Positions 8,639 through 15,257 of a DNA stretch of 18,377 nucleotides are shown piece by piece; position 1 is the first letter of the stretch; each line of letters starts with the position of its first letter. The notes beneath the pieces are model-generated. The model was not told the origin of the DNA. It was given only the letters and a program-made list of their open reading frames with translations, and searched no databases. The DNA comes from an uncultured Verrucomicrobiota bacterium (GTDB taxonomy: Bacteria; Verrucomicrobiota; Kiritimatiellia; RFP12; UBA3636), in assembly GCA_946612175.1 (NCBI GenBank), contig CAMOEO010000018.1, positions 1 through 18,377 on the forward strand, given 5' to 3'. The position numbers and the translations under genes were made by a program.

Positions 8639-10006
8639 ATGCTCGCCGTTTCCGTCTTCGCCGTCCTCTCGCTCCTGCTCGTCTGCGGGAAGCTGCTTCG
8701 CCTTCGCTTCCGGTTCCTGCAGCGGCTCTACCTCCCGAGCTCCGTCATCGGCGGACTCGTCGGCCTCGCCGCCGTCAGCCTCTTCCGCGAGCACATCCCG
8801 CCGGAGTGGATCGCCGCCGCGCAGAAGTTCCCGGGCTTCCTCATCAACGTCATCTTCGCCACGCTCTTCCTCGGCGTCGCCACGCCGCGGCTCGGGACGG
8901 TCGTCCGCATCGCGTTCCCGCAGCTGTGCTTCGGGCAGCTGCTCGCCTGGGGGCAGTACGTCATCGGGCTCGGGCTGGCGGGCTTCCTGCTCGTCCCGCT
9001 CTTCGGCGTGCCGCCGGCCTTCGGCAACCTGCTCGAGATCGGGTTCCAGGGCGGCCACGGCACCGTGGGCGGGATGTCCGAGAGCTTCCGCTCGTTCGGC
9101 TGGGAGGACGGCATCGACCTCGGGCTCACCGTCGCCACGGCCGGCATGATCGTGGGCGTCGTCGTCGGGATGGCGCTCGTCAACTGGGCGTACAAGCGCG
9201 GCTACGTGAAGGAGGTCCGCTCGTTCGAGGAGCGCCCCGAGTACGAGCGCCGCGGCATCCACCCGCCCGAGGCCCGTCCCGCCGCCGGCCGCCAGACCGT
9301 GTGCAGCGACTCCATCGACTCGCTCGCGTGGCACGTCGCCATCGTCGGGCTCGCGGTCGGCATCGGCTACCTGCTCCTGCTCGCGCTGCAGCACGGCGAG
9401 GTCGCGCTCTTTCCGAACGCCTCGCGCCGCCTCTTCAAGGGCTTCCCGCTCTTCCCGCTGTGCATGATCGGCGGCGTCCTGATGCAGACGGCGGTGACGC
9501 GCTGCGGGGGCACGCTGCTCGTGGACCACGGCCAGATGCAGCGCCTTTCCGGCGCCGCGCTCGACTTCCTCGTCCTCTCCGCGGTCGCCACGATCAAGAT
9601 CTCCGTCGTCGCCGCCAACTGGGCGCCGCTTCTCGCGATCGTCGTCTCGGGGACGCTCCTGAGCCTGCTGCTCGTCGTCTTCCTCGGGCCGAAGCTCTTC
9701 AAGGAGGCCTGGTTCGAGCGGTCGATCGCCGAGTTCGGCCAGTCGACCGGCGTCACCGCGACGGGCCTGCTGCTGCTGCGCTCCGTCGATCCGGAGAACC
9801 GCACCATCGCGGCCGCCTCCTTCGGCTACAAGCAGCTGCTGCACGAGCCCTTCATGGGCGGCGGCCTCTGGACCGCGCTCGCGTTCGTGCTCGTCTACCA
9901 GTTCGGCTGGATGAAGATCTGGCTCTTCTCGGTCGCCATGACCGTGCTCTGGTCCGCCGCCGCGTTCCTCATCGTCCGCCGCAACCGCCGCTCGTCCGGC
10001 TCCTGA
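8639..10006 (+). CDS. gltS: Sodium/glutamate symporter, GltS family
   Basis: The 455-residue protein is almost entirely hydrophobic helices in two halves, as expected for this inner-membrane sodium-coupled carboxylate transporter family. The first half carries EIGFQGGHGTVGGM at 133-146, matching the glycine-rich GGHGT re-entrant loop that typifies GltS. The second half carries FGQSTGVTATGLLLLR at 366-381 in the equivalent place. A hydrophilic stretch at about 185-228, rich in Arg and Glu, separates the halves; with it the protein is longer than E. coli GltS (about 400 residues). The ATG at 8639 lies directly before a hydrophobic helix. No Shine-Dalgarno sequence precedes it. The gene stands alone on its strand, behind its own candidate promoter, and converges on the ModF-like gene. 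The family is clear; glutamate as substrate is carried over from the family and could be another small acid. Confidence 0.85.
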   Translation: MLAVSVFAVLSLLLVCGKLLRLRFRFLQRLYLPSSVIGGLVGLAAVSLFREHIPPEWIAAAQKFPGFLINVIFATLFLGVATPRLGTVVRIAFPQLCFGQLLAWGQYVIGLGLAGFLLVPLFGVPPAFGNLLEIGFQGGHGTVGGMSESFRSFGWEDGIDLGLTVATAGMIVGVVVGMALVNWAYKRGYVKEVRSFEERPEYERRGIHPPEARPAAGRQTVCSDSIDSLAWHVAIVGLAVGIGYLLLLALQHGEVALFPNASRRLFKGFPLFPLCMIGGVLMQTAVTRCGGTLLVDHGQMQRLSGAALDFLVLSAVATIKISVVAANWAPLLAIVVSGTLLSLLLVVFLGPKLFKEAWFERSIAEFGQSTGVTATGLLLLRSVDPENRTIAAASFGYKQLLHEPFMGGGLWTALAFVLVYQFGWMKIWLFSVAMTVLWSAAAFLIVRRNRRSSGS

Positions 10007-10010
10007 CGCC

Positions 10011-10030
10011 GCCCGCTCCGCGCGGAGGGC
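10011..10030 (+). terminator. GC-rich stem-loop after the gltS-like gene
   Basis: Five bases past the gltS stop, CTCCGCGCGGAG (10016-10027) is a perfect 12-base palindrome. GCC at 10011-10013 can also pair with GGC at 10028-10030 if two bases bulge out. It lies in the 45-base convergent gap. No T-run follows on either strand, so this is only a possible terminator or RNA-end stabiliser. Confidence 0.35.
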
Positions 10031-10035
10031 GCGGA
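10021..10035. repeat. Short dispersed repeat, copy 1 (CGCGGAGGG unit)
   Basis: The 15-base sequence CGCGGAGGGCGCGGA is a 9-base unit (CGCGGAGGG) repeated nearly twice. An identical copy lies at 17312-17326, at the end of the beta-galactosidase gene. This copy sits between convergent genes and overlaps the palindrome after gltS. In such GC-rich DNA one match could be chance, but both copies lie at gene 3' ends. Confidence 0.4.
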
Positions 10036-10051
10036 GGTCGCATCCTCCAGC

Positions 10052-11626
10052 TTACGCGGGCGGCGGACCGCCGCCCGCGACGAGGCGGTGGGTGATGCAG
10101 CGCGGCTCGGTGTCCGCGAGGTGCGTCACGTAGAGCAGGGTCGTGGCGGGGTCGGCGCAGAGGGCGTCGACGAGGGCGACGAAGCGCTCGCGGTTGGGGC
10201 GGTCGAGGTTCTGGCAGGGCTCGTCGAGAACGAGCAGGGGAGGGCGCTTGACGACGGCGCGGGCGAGGAGGACGAGGCGCTGCTCGCCGCCCGAGAGCGC
10301 GCCGAACGCGGCTTCCTCGGCGGCGGCGAGCCCGACGGAGGCGAGGGCGGCGCGGGCGCGGCGGATGCGCGCGGGGGTGCGGCCGCCGTGGAGGAAGGGG
10401 GTGTCGTCGAGCCCGGAGAGGACGGTGTCGAGAACGGGGGCGCCGCGGTCCATGCAGGCGTGGAGCTCGGGGGAGACCCAGCCGATGCGGCGCTTGATGC
10501 CCCAGATGGATTCGCCCGAGCCGCGGCGCACGCCGAAGAGGCGGACGTCGTTGGCGTAGGCCTGGGGATGGTCGCCGATCACGAACGCGAGGAGGGTGGT
10601 CTTGCCCGAGCCGTTCGGGCCCGCGAGGAGCCAGCGCTCGCCGGCGCGGACGGTCCAGTCGAGGTGCTCGAAGACGATGCGGTCGCCGTAGACGACGGAG
10701 GCGTCGCGCATCTCGACGAGACGGCGCGCGCGGGGGTCCGGCGCGGGCCCGGAGAGGACCCACCGCGTCGGCGGCGGGACGGCGGGGCGCGGGCCGGGCC
10801 GGGGGCCGGTTCCGGAGGGGGCGCCGCCGGGGGCGCGGGGGCTTGCGGCCTTCTTCGGCCTGGCGCCGGGGACCGGCCCCTGGCGGACGACGCGGCCGGA
10901 GGCGTCGAGCTCGAGCAGGTGGGTGAGGCCGGAGGGGAGCTCCTCGCGGCGGACGGTGGCGAGGAGGACGGCGGAGGCGGAGCGGGCGGCGACGAGCCGG
11001 TCGACGGCGGAGGAGAGGATGCGGCGGCTGTCGGCGTCGAGCCCGACGTAGGGGGCGTCGAAGAGAAGGAGCCGTGGGGCGGCGAGGAGGGCGCGGGCGA
11101 GCAGCGCGCGGCGCGTCTCGCCGTTGGAGAGGGAGACGAGGTGGCGGTCGAGGAGCGCGCCGAGGCGCATCTCGCGCACGACGGCGGCGCGGCGGCGGGC
11201 GAACGCGGCGACGGAGCGCGGAGTCCGATCGACCCTTTCCCACGGGGCGACGTCCTCGACGGCGTCCTGCGAGAGCCATGCGCCGAGGGCGGGGGTGGCC
11301 TCCTCCTCGGAGGCGTTCCAGCGCATCTGGACGTAGGCGTCCATCTCGGCGAGGAGGCGGGCCTGGCGCTCGAGCGAGACGGTGGCGACGGCGCGTTCGG
11401 GGTCGGAGCCGCGGGGCCCTTCGAAGCCGTATTCGATCTCGGTCTCGGGGGCGAAGAGGTCGCCGGAGAGGAGGCGGACGAGGACGGACTTGCCGGAGCC
11501 GTTGGGGCCGACGACGCCCCAGTGCTCGCCGCGGCGCCAGACGAAGCGGAGCCCGGGGAAGAGGCGTCGGCCGCCGAGGTCGAGGCCTTCGGCGGGAAGG
11601 GAGAGGGAGACGAGGGGGCGGGACAT
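10052..11626 (-). CDS. modF: Double ABC ATPase, ModF-like (PhrA-type)
   Basis: The 524-residue protein has two ABC nucleotide-binding domains and no membrane helix. Domain 1 has Walker A GPNGSGKS at 40-47, signature LSNGE at 166-170 and Walker B ending at D190, but the usual catalytic Glu is Ala191 and no switch His is evident. Domain 2 is canonical: GPNGSGKT 336-343, LSGGE 444-448, LLVLDE 464-469 and H502. A Pro/Ala/Gly-rich linker covers about 245-300. Domain 2's GDHPQAYAND followed by RRGSGESIW closely matches what I recall of E. coli ModF, as does the paired-domain layout. ModF is linked by name and operon to molybdate transport, but its exact role is unsettled. No molybdate permease or binding protein is in the window. 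The ATG lies 19 bases after the dxr stop, so the two are probably one transcript. There is no Shine-Dalgarno site. Confidence 0.85.
   Translation of the reverse strand: MSRPLVSLSLPAEGLDLGGRRLFPGLRFVWRRGEHWGVVGPNGSGKSVLVRLLSGDLFAPETEIEYGFEGPRGSDPERAVATVSLERQARLLAEMDAYVQMRWNASEEEATPALGAWLSQDAVEDVAPWERVDRTPRSVAAFARRRAAVVREMRLGALLDRHLVSLSNGETRRALLARALLAAPRLLLFDAPYVGLDADSRRILSSAVDRLVAARSASAVLLATVRREELPSGLTHLLELDASGRVVRQGPVPGARPKKAASPRAPGGAPSGTGPRPGPRPAVPPPTRWVLSGPAPDPRARRLVEMRDASVVYGDRIVFEHLDWTVRAGERWLLAGPNGSGKTTLLAFVIGDHPQAYANDVRLFGVRRGSGESIWGIKRRIGWVSPELHACMDRGAPVLDTVLSGLDDTPFLHGGRTPARIRRARAALASVGLAAAEEAAFGALSGGEQRLVLLARAVVKRPPLLVLDEPCQNLDRPNRERFVALVDALCADPATTLLYVTHLADTEPRCITHRLVAGGGPPPA
10056..10078. 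repeat. 23-base perfect inverted repeat at the end of the modF-like gene
   Basis: GCGGGCGGCGG (10056-10066) and CCGCCGCCCGC (10068-10078) are exact reverse complements separated by one base. The repeat lies inside the last codons of the minus-strand ATPase gene, just before its TAA, and encodes the odd tail GGGPPPA. It could form a very stable hairpin at the transcript's 3' end. It has no T-run, so terminator function is unproven. Confidence 0.5.
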
Positions 11627-11645
11627 GGCGGGCGGGGCGCTGGCG

Positions 11646-12869
11646 CTAGGCGAGGATTTCGGCGGCGCGGCGGCGGGCCCGGGCGTCGGCGTCGAGGATT
11701 TCGTCGAGCGAGGGCGTGCCGGGGGCGGACGGGGTTTCCGCGACGACCCGCGCGACGGATTCCCAGATGCGGGGGAAGGGGATGCGGCCGGCGAGGAACG
11801 CGGCGACGGCGACCTCGTTGGCGGCGTTCATCGCGCAGGTCGCGACGCCGCCGAGCGCGGCGGCCTCGCGGGCGAGGGCGAGGCAGGGGAAGCGGGCCGG
11901 GTCGGGCGCGTGGAAGTGCAGCGCGCCGGCCTTCGCCAGGTCGAGGCGCGGCAGCTCGGCGTTCGGCGCGCGGTCCGGCCAGGTCATCGCGTACTGGATG
12001 GGCAGGCGCATGTCGGGCATGCCGAGCTGGGCCAGCTGCGCGCCGTCGGCGAACTCGACGAGCGAGTGGACGATGCTCTCCGGGTGGACGAGGACGCCGA
12101 TGCGGTCGGCAGGGATGTCGAAGAGCCAGCGCGCCTCGAGGATCTCGAGCCCCTTGTTCATCATCGTGGCGGAGTCGATCGTCACCTTGGGCCCCATCTT
12201 CCAGCGCGGATGGTTGAGCGCGAGGGCGGGCGTCACCTTGGCCAGGTCGATCTCGGGGTGGAAGAAGAAGGGGCCGCCGGAAGCCGTGAGCCAGAGCCGC
12301 TCGATGGCGGGCTCGGCGGGGGCGTGCGGGCCGGGGCCGGCCTCGCCGGGGCGGCCGCGGACGCAGGCGGGGAGGCGGCGGGCATCGGCGAGGGCCTGGA
12401 AGATCGCGCTGTGCTCGCTGTCGACGGGAAGCAGGTTCACGCCCTTCTCGCGGGCGCGGGCCGTGACGAGGGCGCCGGCGGCGACGAGAACCTCCTTGGT
12501 GGCGAGGGCGACGTCGTGTCCGGCGTCGATCGCGGCGAGGACGGGGCCGAGGGCGGCCATGCCGACCATGGCGCAGACGACGAGGTCTGCGTCGGGCAGG
12601 GCGGCGAGCTCGCGGACGGCCTCCGGCCCCGCGCCGACCGTGGCGCCCCCGGCGAGGGAGCCGGCGGCGCGGCGCGCGGCGGCGGGATCGGCGAGGGCGA
12701 GGCGGGGGACGCCGTATTCGGCGGCCTGCCGGACGACGCGGTCCGCGTTGCGCCCGGCGGCGAGGCCGACCACGCGGAACCGGCCGGGGCATTCGTCGAC
12801 GATGCGGAGGACGTTCTCGCCGATCGATCCGGTGCTTCCGAGGATGACGATCCGTTTTTCGGTTTCCAT
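11646..12869 (-). CDS. dxr: 1-deoxy-D-xylulose 5-phosphate reductoisomerase
   Basis: This cytoplasmic enzyme converts DXP to 2-C-methyl-D-erythritol 4-phosphate with NADPH, the first committed step of the MEP isoprenoid pathway. The 407 residues cover the whole family (E. coli about 398). The NADPH-binding GSTGSIG is at 11-17. Metal ligands are D150 and E152 in LPVDSEHSAIFQ, plus E242 in NKGLEILEA. LTASGGPF is at 194-201, HPRWKMGPKVTIDSATMMNK at 220-239 and HPESIVHSLVEF at 262-273. Two oddities stand out: the usual LANKE motif reads LATKE (122-126), and residues about 166-190 form a Gly/Pro/Ala-rich insert before the substrate loop. The ATG at 12869 lies one base downstream of the predicted transcription start, suggesting a leaderless message. 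The modF-like gene follows after 19 bases. Confidence 0.97.
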   Translation of the reverse strand: METEKRIVILGSTGSIGENVLRIVDECPGRFRVVGLAAGRNADRVVRQAAEYGVPRLALADPAAARRAAGSLAGGATVGAGPEAVRELAALPDADLVVCAMVGMAALGPVLAAIDAGHDVALATKEVLVAAGALVTARAREKGVNLLPVDSEHSAIFQALADARRLPACVRGRPGEAGPGPHAPAEPAIERLWLTASGGPFFFHPEIDLAKVTPALALNHPRWKMGPKVTIDSATMMNKGLEILEARWLFDIPADRIGVLVHPESIVHSLVEFADGAQLAQLGMPDMRLPIQYAMTWPDRAPNAELPRLDLAKAGALHFHAPDPARFPCLALAREAAALGGVATCAMNAANEVAVAAFLAGRIPFPRIWESVARVVAETPSAPGTPSLDEILDADARARRRAAEILA

Positions 12870-12876
12870 GCCGCGG

Positions 12877-12906
12877 ATTCTACCACAACTCCGCCGCGCC
12901 CCTCAA
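12877..12906 (-). promoter_or_regulatory. Candidate promoter of dxr, implying a leaderless mRNA
   Basis: On the minus strand, TTGAGG (12901-12906) is followed after 18 bases by TAGAAT (12877-12882), a five-of-six match to TATAAT. It lies in the 70-base gap between the DUF362 gene and dxr. Transcription would start near 12870, directly at the dxr ATG (12867-12869). The same TAGAAT hexamer is used in the promoter at 15041-15069. Confidence 0.5.
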
Positions 12907-12939
12907 GGCACGGAGCCGCGGGCCGTCTGCGGAGGGGAA

Positions 12940-14064
12940 TCACCCGATCCGGACCAGGTCGTATTCTGCGCGGCCGAGGCCGATCCGGACGGCGTGGTCG
13001 ACCATGTCGCGCCAGCGCGTGCCGTCGTGCGCGGTGTCGAAGACGTCGCCGCCGCGGTCCGCGAGGCCGTCCAGCCACGTGCCGGAGAGGCGCGGCGCCG
13101 CGTTGCAGAGGTCGACGCACGCCACGTCGAGCGCCACGGGGTCGAACGAGGCGAGCATGCCGACGTTCGGGATCATCGGGGCGTCGTTCTCCGCGTGGCA
13201 GTCGCAGTTCGGCGAGACGTCGCGCACGAGCGCGATGTGGAAGTGCGGCCGGTCCTTCAGGACGGCGAGCGCGTATTCGGCGGTCTTGCGGTCGAGCACG
13301 GTCGCGGACTGGGCGCCGTATTCGGCCTCGAGGGCGTCCCTGGGGCACACGCCGATGCAGCGGCCGCATCCGGCGCAGACGGCGTGGTCGATGCGCATCT
13401 TGCGGTCGGGGCCGGGCGTAAGCGCCCCGTGGGCGCAGACGCGGCGGCACATGCCGCAGCCGACGCAGCGTTCCGCGACGAGGACGGGCTTTCCGTCGCT
13501 GTGCATCTCGAGCTTGCCGGCGCGCGAGCCGCAGCCCATGCCGATGTTCTTCACGGCGCCGCCGACGCCCATCATCTCGTGGCCCTTGAAGTGGGTGAGC
13601 GAGACGAGGACGTCGGCGTCCATCACCGCGCGGCCGATCTTGGCCTCCTTCACGTACTCGCACGGCGTGCCGTCGAGCGGGACGAGGGCCTCGTCCGTCC
13701 CCTTGAGGCCGTCGGCGATGATCACATGGCAGCCCGCGGCGATCGTGGAGAAGCCGTTCGCCTCGGCCGTGTCGAGGTGGTCGAGCGCGTTCTTGCGCCC
13801 GCCCACGTAGAGCGTGTTGCAGTCGGTGAGGAAGGGCCTGCCGCCGCGGTCGCGGACGTAGTCGGCGACCGCCTTCGCCCAGTTCGGGCGCAGGAAGGCG
13901 AGGTTGCCCGGCTCGCCGAAGTGCATCTTGATCGCGACGAACCTGCCGTCGAGGTCGATCGACTCGAATCCGGCGCGCTTCATGAGGCGGCGGAGCTTCT
14001 GGAGGAGGTTCTCCGTGTAGGAGGCGCGGAAGTCCGCGAAGTAGACGGGGCTGCGTTCGTTCAT
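12940..14064 (-). CDS. DUF362 protein with two 4Fe-4S cluster motifs
   Basis: The 374-residue protein has no signal peptide or membrane helix and should be cytoplasmic. Its N-terminal half and end match the DUF362 family ('uncharacterised Fe-S centre protein'): VAIKMHFGEPGN at 43-54, SLTHFKGHEMMGVGGAVKNI at 155-174 and SFDPVALDVACVDL at 306-319. A ferredoxin-type insert has CxxCxxCxxxC at 200/203/206/210 and again at 230/233/236/240, enough for two 4Fe-4S clusters. An extra Cys-rich spot, CDCH, is at 287-290. Binding of two clusters and a role in electron transfer are family-level expectations; partner and reaction are unknown. It begins 33 bases after the upstream secreted-protein gene and is probably co-transcribed with it. 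The dxr promoter lies in the 70 bases after its TGA. No Shine-Dalgarno site is visible. Confidence 0.9.
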   Translation of the reverse strand: MNERSPVYFADFRASYTENLLQKLRRLMKRAGFESIDLDGRFVAIKMHFGEPGNLAFLRPNWAKAVADYVRDRGGRPFLTDCNTLYVGGRKNALDHLDTAEANGFSTIAAGCHVIIADGLKGTDEALVPLDGTPCEYVKEAKIGRAVMDADVLVSLTHFKGHEMMGVGGAVKNIGMGCGSRAGKLEMHSDGKPVLVAERCVGCGMCRRVCAHGALTPGPDRKMRIDHAVCAGCGRCIGVCPRDALEAEYGAQSATVLDRKTAEYALAVLKDRPHFHIALVRDVSPNCDCHAENDAPMIPNVGMLASFDPVALDVACVDLCNAAPRLSGTWLDGLADRGGDVFDTAHDGTRWRDMVDHAVRIGLGRAEYDLVRIG

Positions 14065-14097
14065 GGCGGCGGGCTGGGGCGGGGTGGGGGAGGGGCG

Positions 14098-15006
14098 TCA
14101 CTTCGCGGCGGAAGCGGCGGGCTTCGCGCCCTGCGCCCCCGCGGGCGCGGCGGGTTGCGCGGCGGGCTTCGCGCCCTGCGCCCCCGCGGGCTGCGCCGCG
14201 CCCGGGGCGAGGTTGGCGTCCGGAGGAATCTCGACGAACTCGACCTGGTCGAACCAGAGCTCGGGCTTGACCTTCGGGCGCTGGCAGGAGAAGCGGAAGA
14301 AGATTTTCGCGTACGCCGCGCCGGCCGGGGGGGCGAAGGGGACGTTCATCTGCTTCGAATAGGGCAGCTTGGCCCCGGCGGCGAAGTTCGGGAAGGCCCA
14401 CGTCGTCCACTCGTCCGAATCGGCCGTGATGGACGCGAGCGTCTTGGGGAGGAACGGCGTCTGCCCCGCGATGTACCGGCCGTTCGCGTCGATCCAGTCG
14501 CACCGGATCGTCACGCTCACGACTCCGCGCTCGGGGCCGGGGGCCGCCTTGTTGTAGATGCCGGACGCGCGCCAGCGGAACCGGAGCGCGTATTTCGAGC
14601 CGGGCTTGACGGGCACGAACTGCGACACGTCGGCGCGGGGAGCCCCCTTGCCTCCGTTCGCGCCGTGCGCAAACTCGTCCCAGGAGCCGAGAAGCGCCTT
14701 GCTCGAGTACTTCGCCGGATCCTTCACGAAGATGCGGAGCGCCTTGCGGCCCTCGAAGGGCTGCACCGGCTTGTTCGGCGCGGCGGTCTCGAACTTCGCC
14801 TCCATGCCGTTGATCAGTTCCGCGTACCAGCCCTTCTTGCGGTCCTTCTCGAAGTCGCTCTTCTCGAAGCCGGGGTTGATGACGAGGTTCTTCTCGTAGA
14901 GCGCGTCCTCCGGCGCGGCGGGAGGCGTGGCGCCGACGTTTCCGGTCGGCGCGGCGAAGGTTGCGGAGGAGAGGAGCAGGAGCAGGGGGATCGTTTTCGT
15001 TTTCAT
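14098..15006 (-). CDS. Secreted carbohydrate-binding-like (galactose-binding fold) protein
   Basis: The chosen start is the ATG at 15004-15006 because it opens a textbook signal peptide, MKTKTIPLLLLLSSATFA, with likely cleavage after Ala18 or Ala19. The frame stays open 37 codons further upstream, but those run through the promoter. The mature domain at about 38-262 begins NLVINPGFE and ends with a KPELWFDQVEFVEI strand, the usual edges of a beta-sandwich carbohydrate-binding module of the CBM4/9 or galactose-binding type. No catalytic domain is present in the 302 residues. After residue 263 the tail is low-complexity Ala/Pro/Gly/Gln with two exact PAGAQGAKPAA units (273-283, 288-298). The gene is divergent from the beta-galactosidase and 33 bases ahead of the DUF362 gene. 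Sugar binding is inferred from fold-like features; no ligand can be named. Confidence 0.75.
   Translation of the reverse strand: MKTKTIPLLLLLSSATFAAPTGNVGATPPAAPEDALYEKNLVINPGFEKSDFEKDRKKGWYAELINGMEAKFETAAPNKPVQPFEGRKALRIFVKDPAKYSSKALLGSWDEFAHGANGGKGAPRADVSQFVPVKPGSKYALRFRWRASGIYNKAAPGPERGVVSVTIRCDWIDANGRYIAGQTPFLPKTLASITADSDEWTTWAFPNFAAGAKLPYSKQMNVPFAPPAGAAYAKIFFRFSCQRPKVKPELWFDQVEFVEIPPDANLAPGAAQPAGAQGAKPAAQPAAPAGAQGAKPAASAAK
14114..14191 (-). repeat. Two-copy 45-base direct repeat in the tail of the secreted protein
   Basis: Thirty-three bases at 14114-14146 are repeated exactly at 14159-14191, a period of 45 bases (15 codons). Each copy encodes PAGAQGAKPAA in the Pro/Ala-rich C-terminus. 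Identity at the DNA level suggests a recent duplication or slippage and a tail length that could vary between strains. Confidence 0.85.
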
Positions 15007-15040
15007 GGGGCGGAACCTGTTTTGCAGGCTTGTGGCGGGC

Positions 15041-15069
15041 ATTCTACGGACGCGGGTCCCTGTTGTCAA
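15041..15069 (-). promoter_or_regulatory. Strong candidate sigma70-type promoter of the secreted-protein gene
   Basis: On the minus strand a perfect TTGACA (15064-15069) is followed after exactly 17 bases by TAGAAT (15041-15046), five of six consensus bases. Transcription would start near 15034, leaving a leader of about 28 bases before the ATG at 15006. The leader holds a weak CCTG/CAGG hairpin. This is the best promoter in the window and supports the internal start chosen for the gene. Confidence 0.7.
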
Positions 15070-15074
15070 CGAGA

Positions 15075-15117
15075 ATGCGCCGCCGCGCCGCCGCGCCGGG
15101 GACGCGTCGCGGCGCAT
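15075..15117. promoter_or_regulatory. Inverted repeat between divergent promoters, possible operator
   Basis: ATGCGCCGC (15075-15083) and GCGGCGCAT (15109-15117) are exact reverse complements 25 bases apart, and a palindrome GACGCGTC (15101-15108) abuts the right arm. The left arm starts five bases upstream of the minus-strand -35 box, and the right arm ends 43 bases before the plus-strand -35. A regulator or DNA looping could act on both genes from here. The GC-rich setting raises the odds of chance. Confidence 0.35.
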
Positions 15118-15160
15118 CCCGTCCCGGGTCGGCGGAACGGGCGGGCGTCCCGTCCGCGAA

Positions 15161-15189
15161 TTGACTTGAACCGGCGCATCGAAAATGAT
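15161..15189 (+). promoter_or_regulatory. Candidate promoter of the beta-galactosidase operon
   Basis: TTGACT (15161-15166, five of six) is followed after 17 bases by AATGAT (15184-15189, four of six). This is a noticeably AT-richer patch in a GC-rich gap. Transcription would start near 15196, giving a leader of about 62 bases. The weak -10 would suit an activator-dependent promoter, but that is inference. Confidence 0.45.
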
Positions 15190-15204
15190 AGGTTTCCCTT
15201 CCGT

Positions 15205-15222
15205 CGCCGGAACGGTCCGGCG
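15205..15222 (+). promoter_or_regulatory. Leader hairpin upstream of the beta-galactosidase gene
   Basis: CGCCGGA (15205-15211) pairs with TCCGGCG (15216-15222) around a four-base loop. It lies inside the predicted 5' leader, about 35 bases before the ATG at 15258. It may only stabilise the RNA; no riboswitch family is recognised. Confidence 0.35.
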
Positions 15223-15257
15223 CGCCCCAACCCCAACTGCCGGAACCCCCGAATCCG

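Noticed and set aside
2538..9149. A 2,203-codon plus-strand frame overlapping the giant gene and gltS
   Set aside because: The translation is overwhelmingly Arg/Pro/Ala, the usual off-frame product of GC-rich DNA, and it runs across an intergenic promoter and into gltS out of frame.
10052..15006. A single five-kilobase operon of all four minus-strand genes
   Set aside because: The spacing allows read-through, but a good promoter in the 70-base gap before dxr suggests at least two units; a fully shared transcript cannot be claimed from sequence.
15007..15117. N-terminal extension of the secreted protein from an upstream ATG at 15117
   Set aside because: The extra 37 residues are Arg-rich, hide the signal peptide inside the protein, and would require translation through the best promoter in the window.
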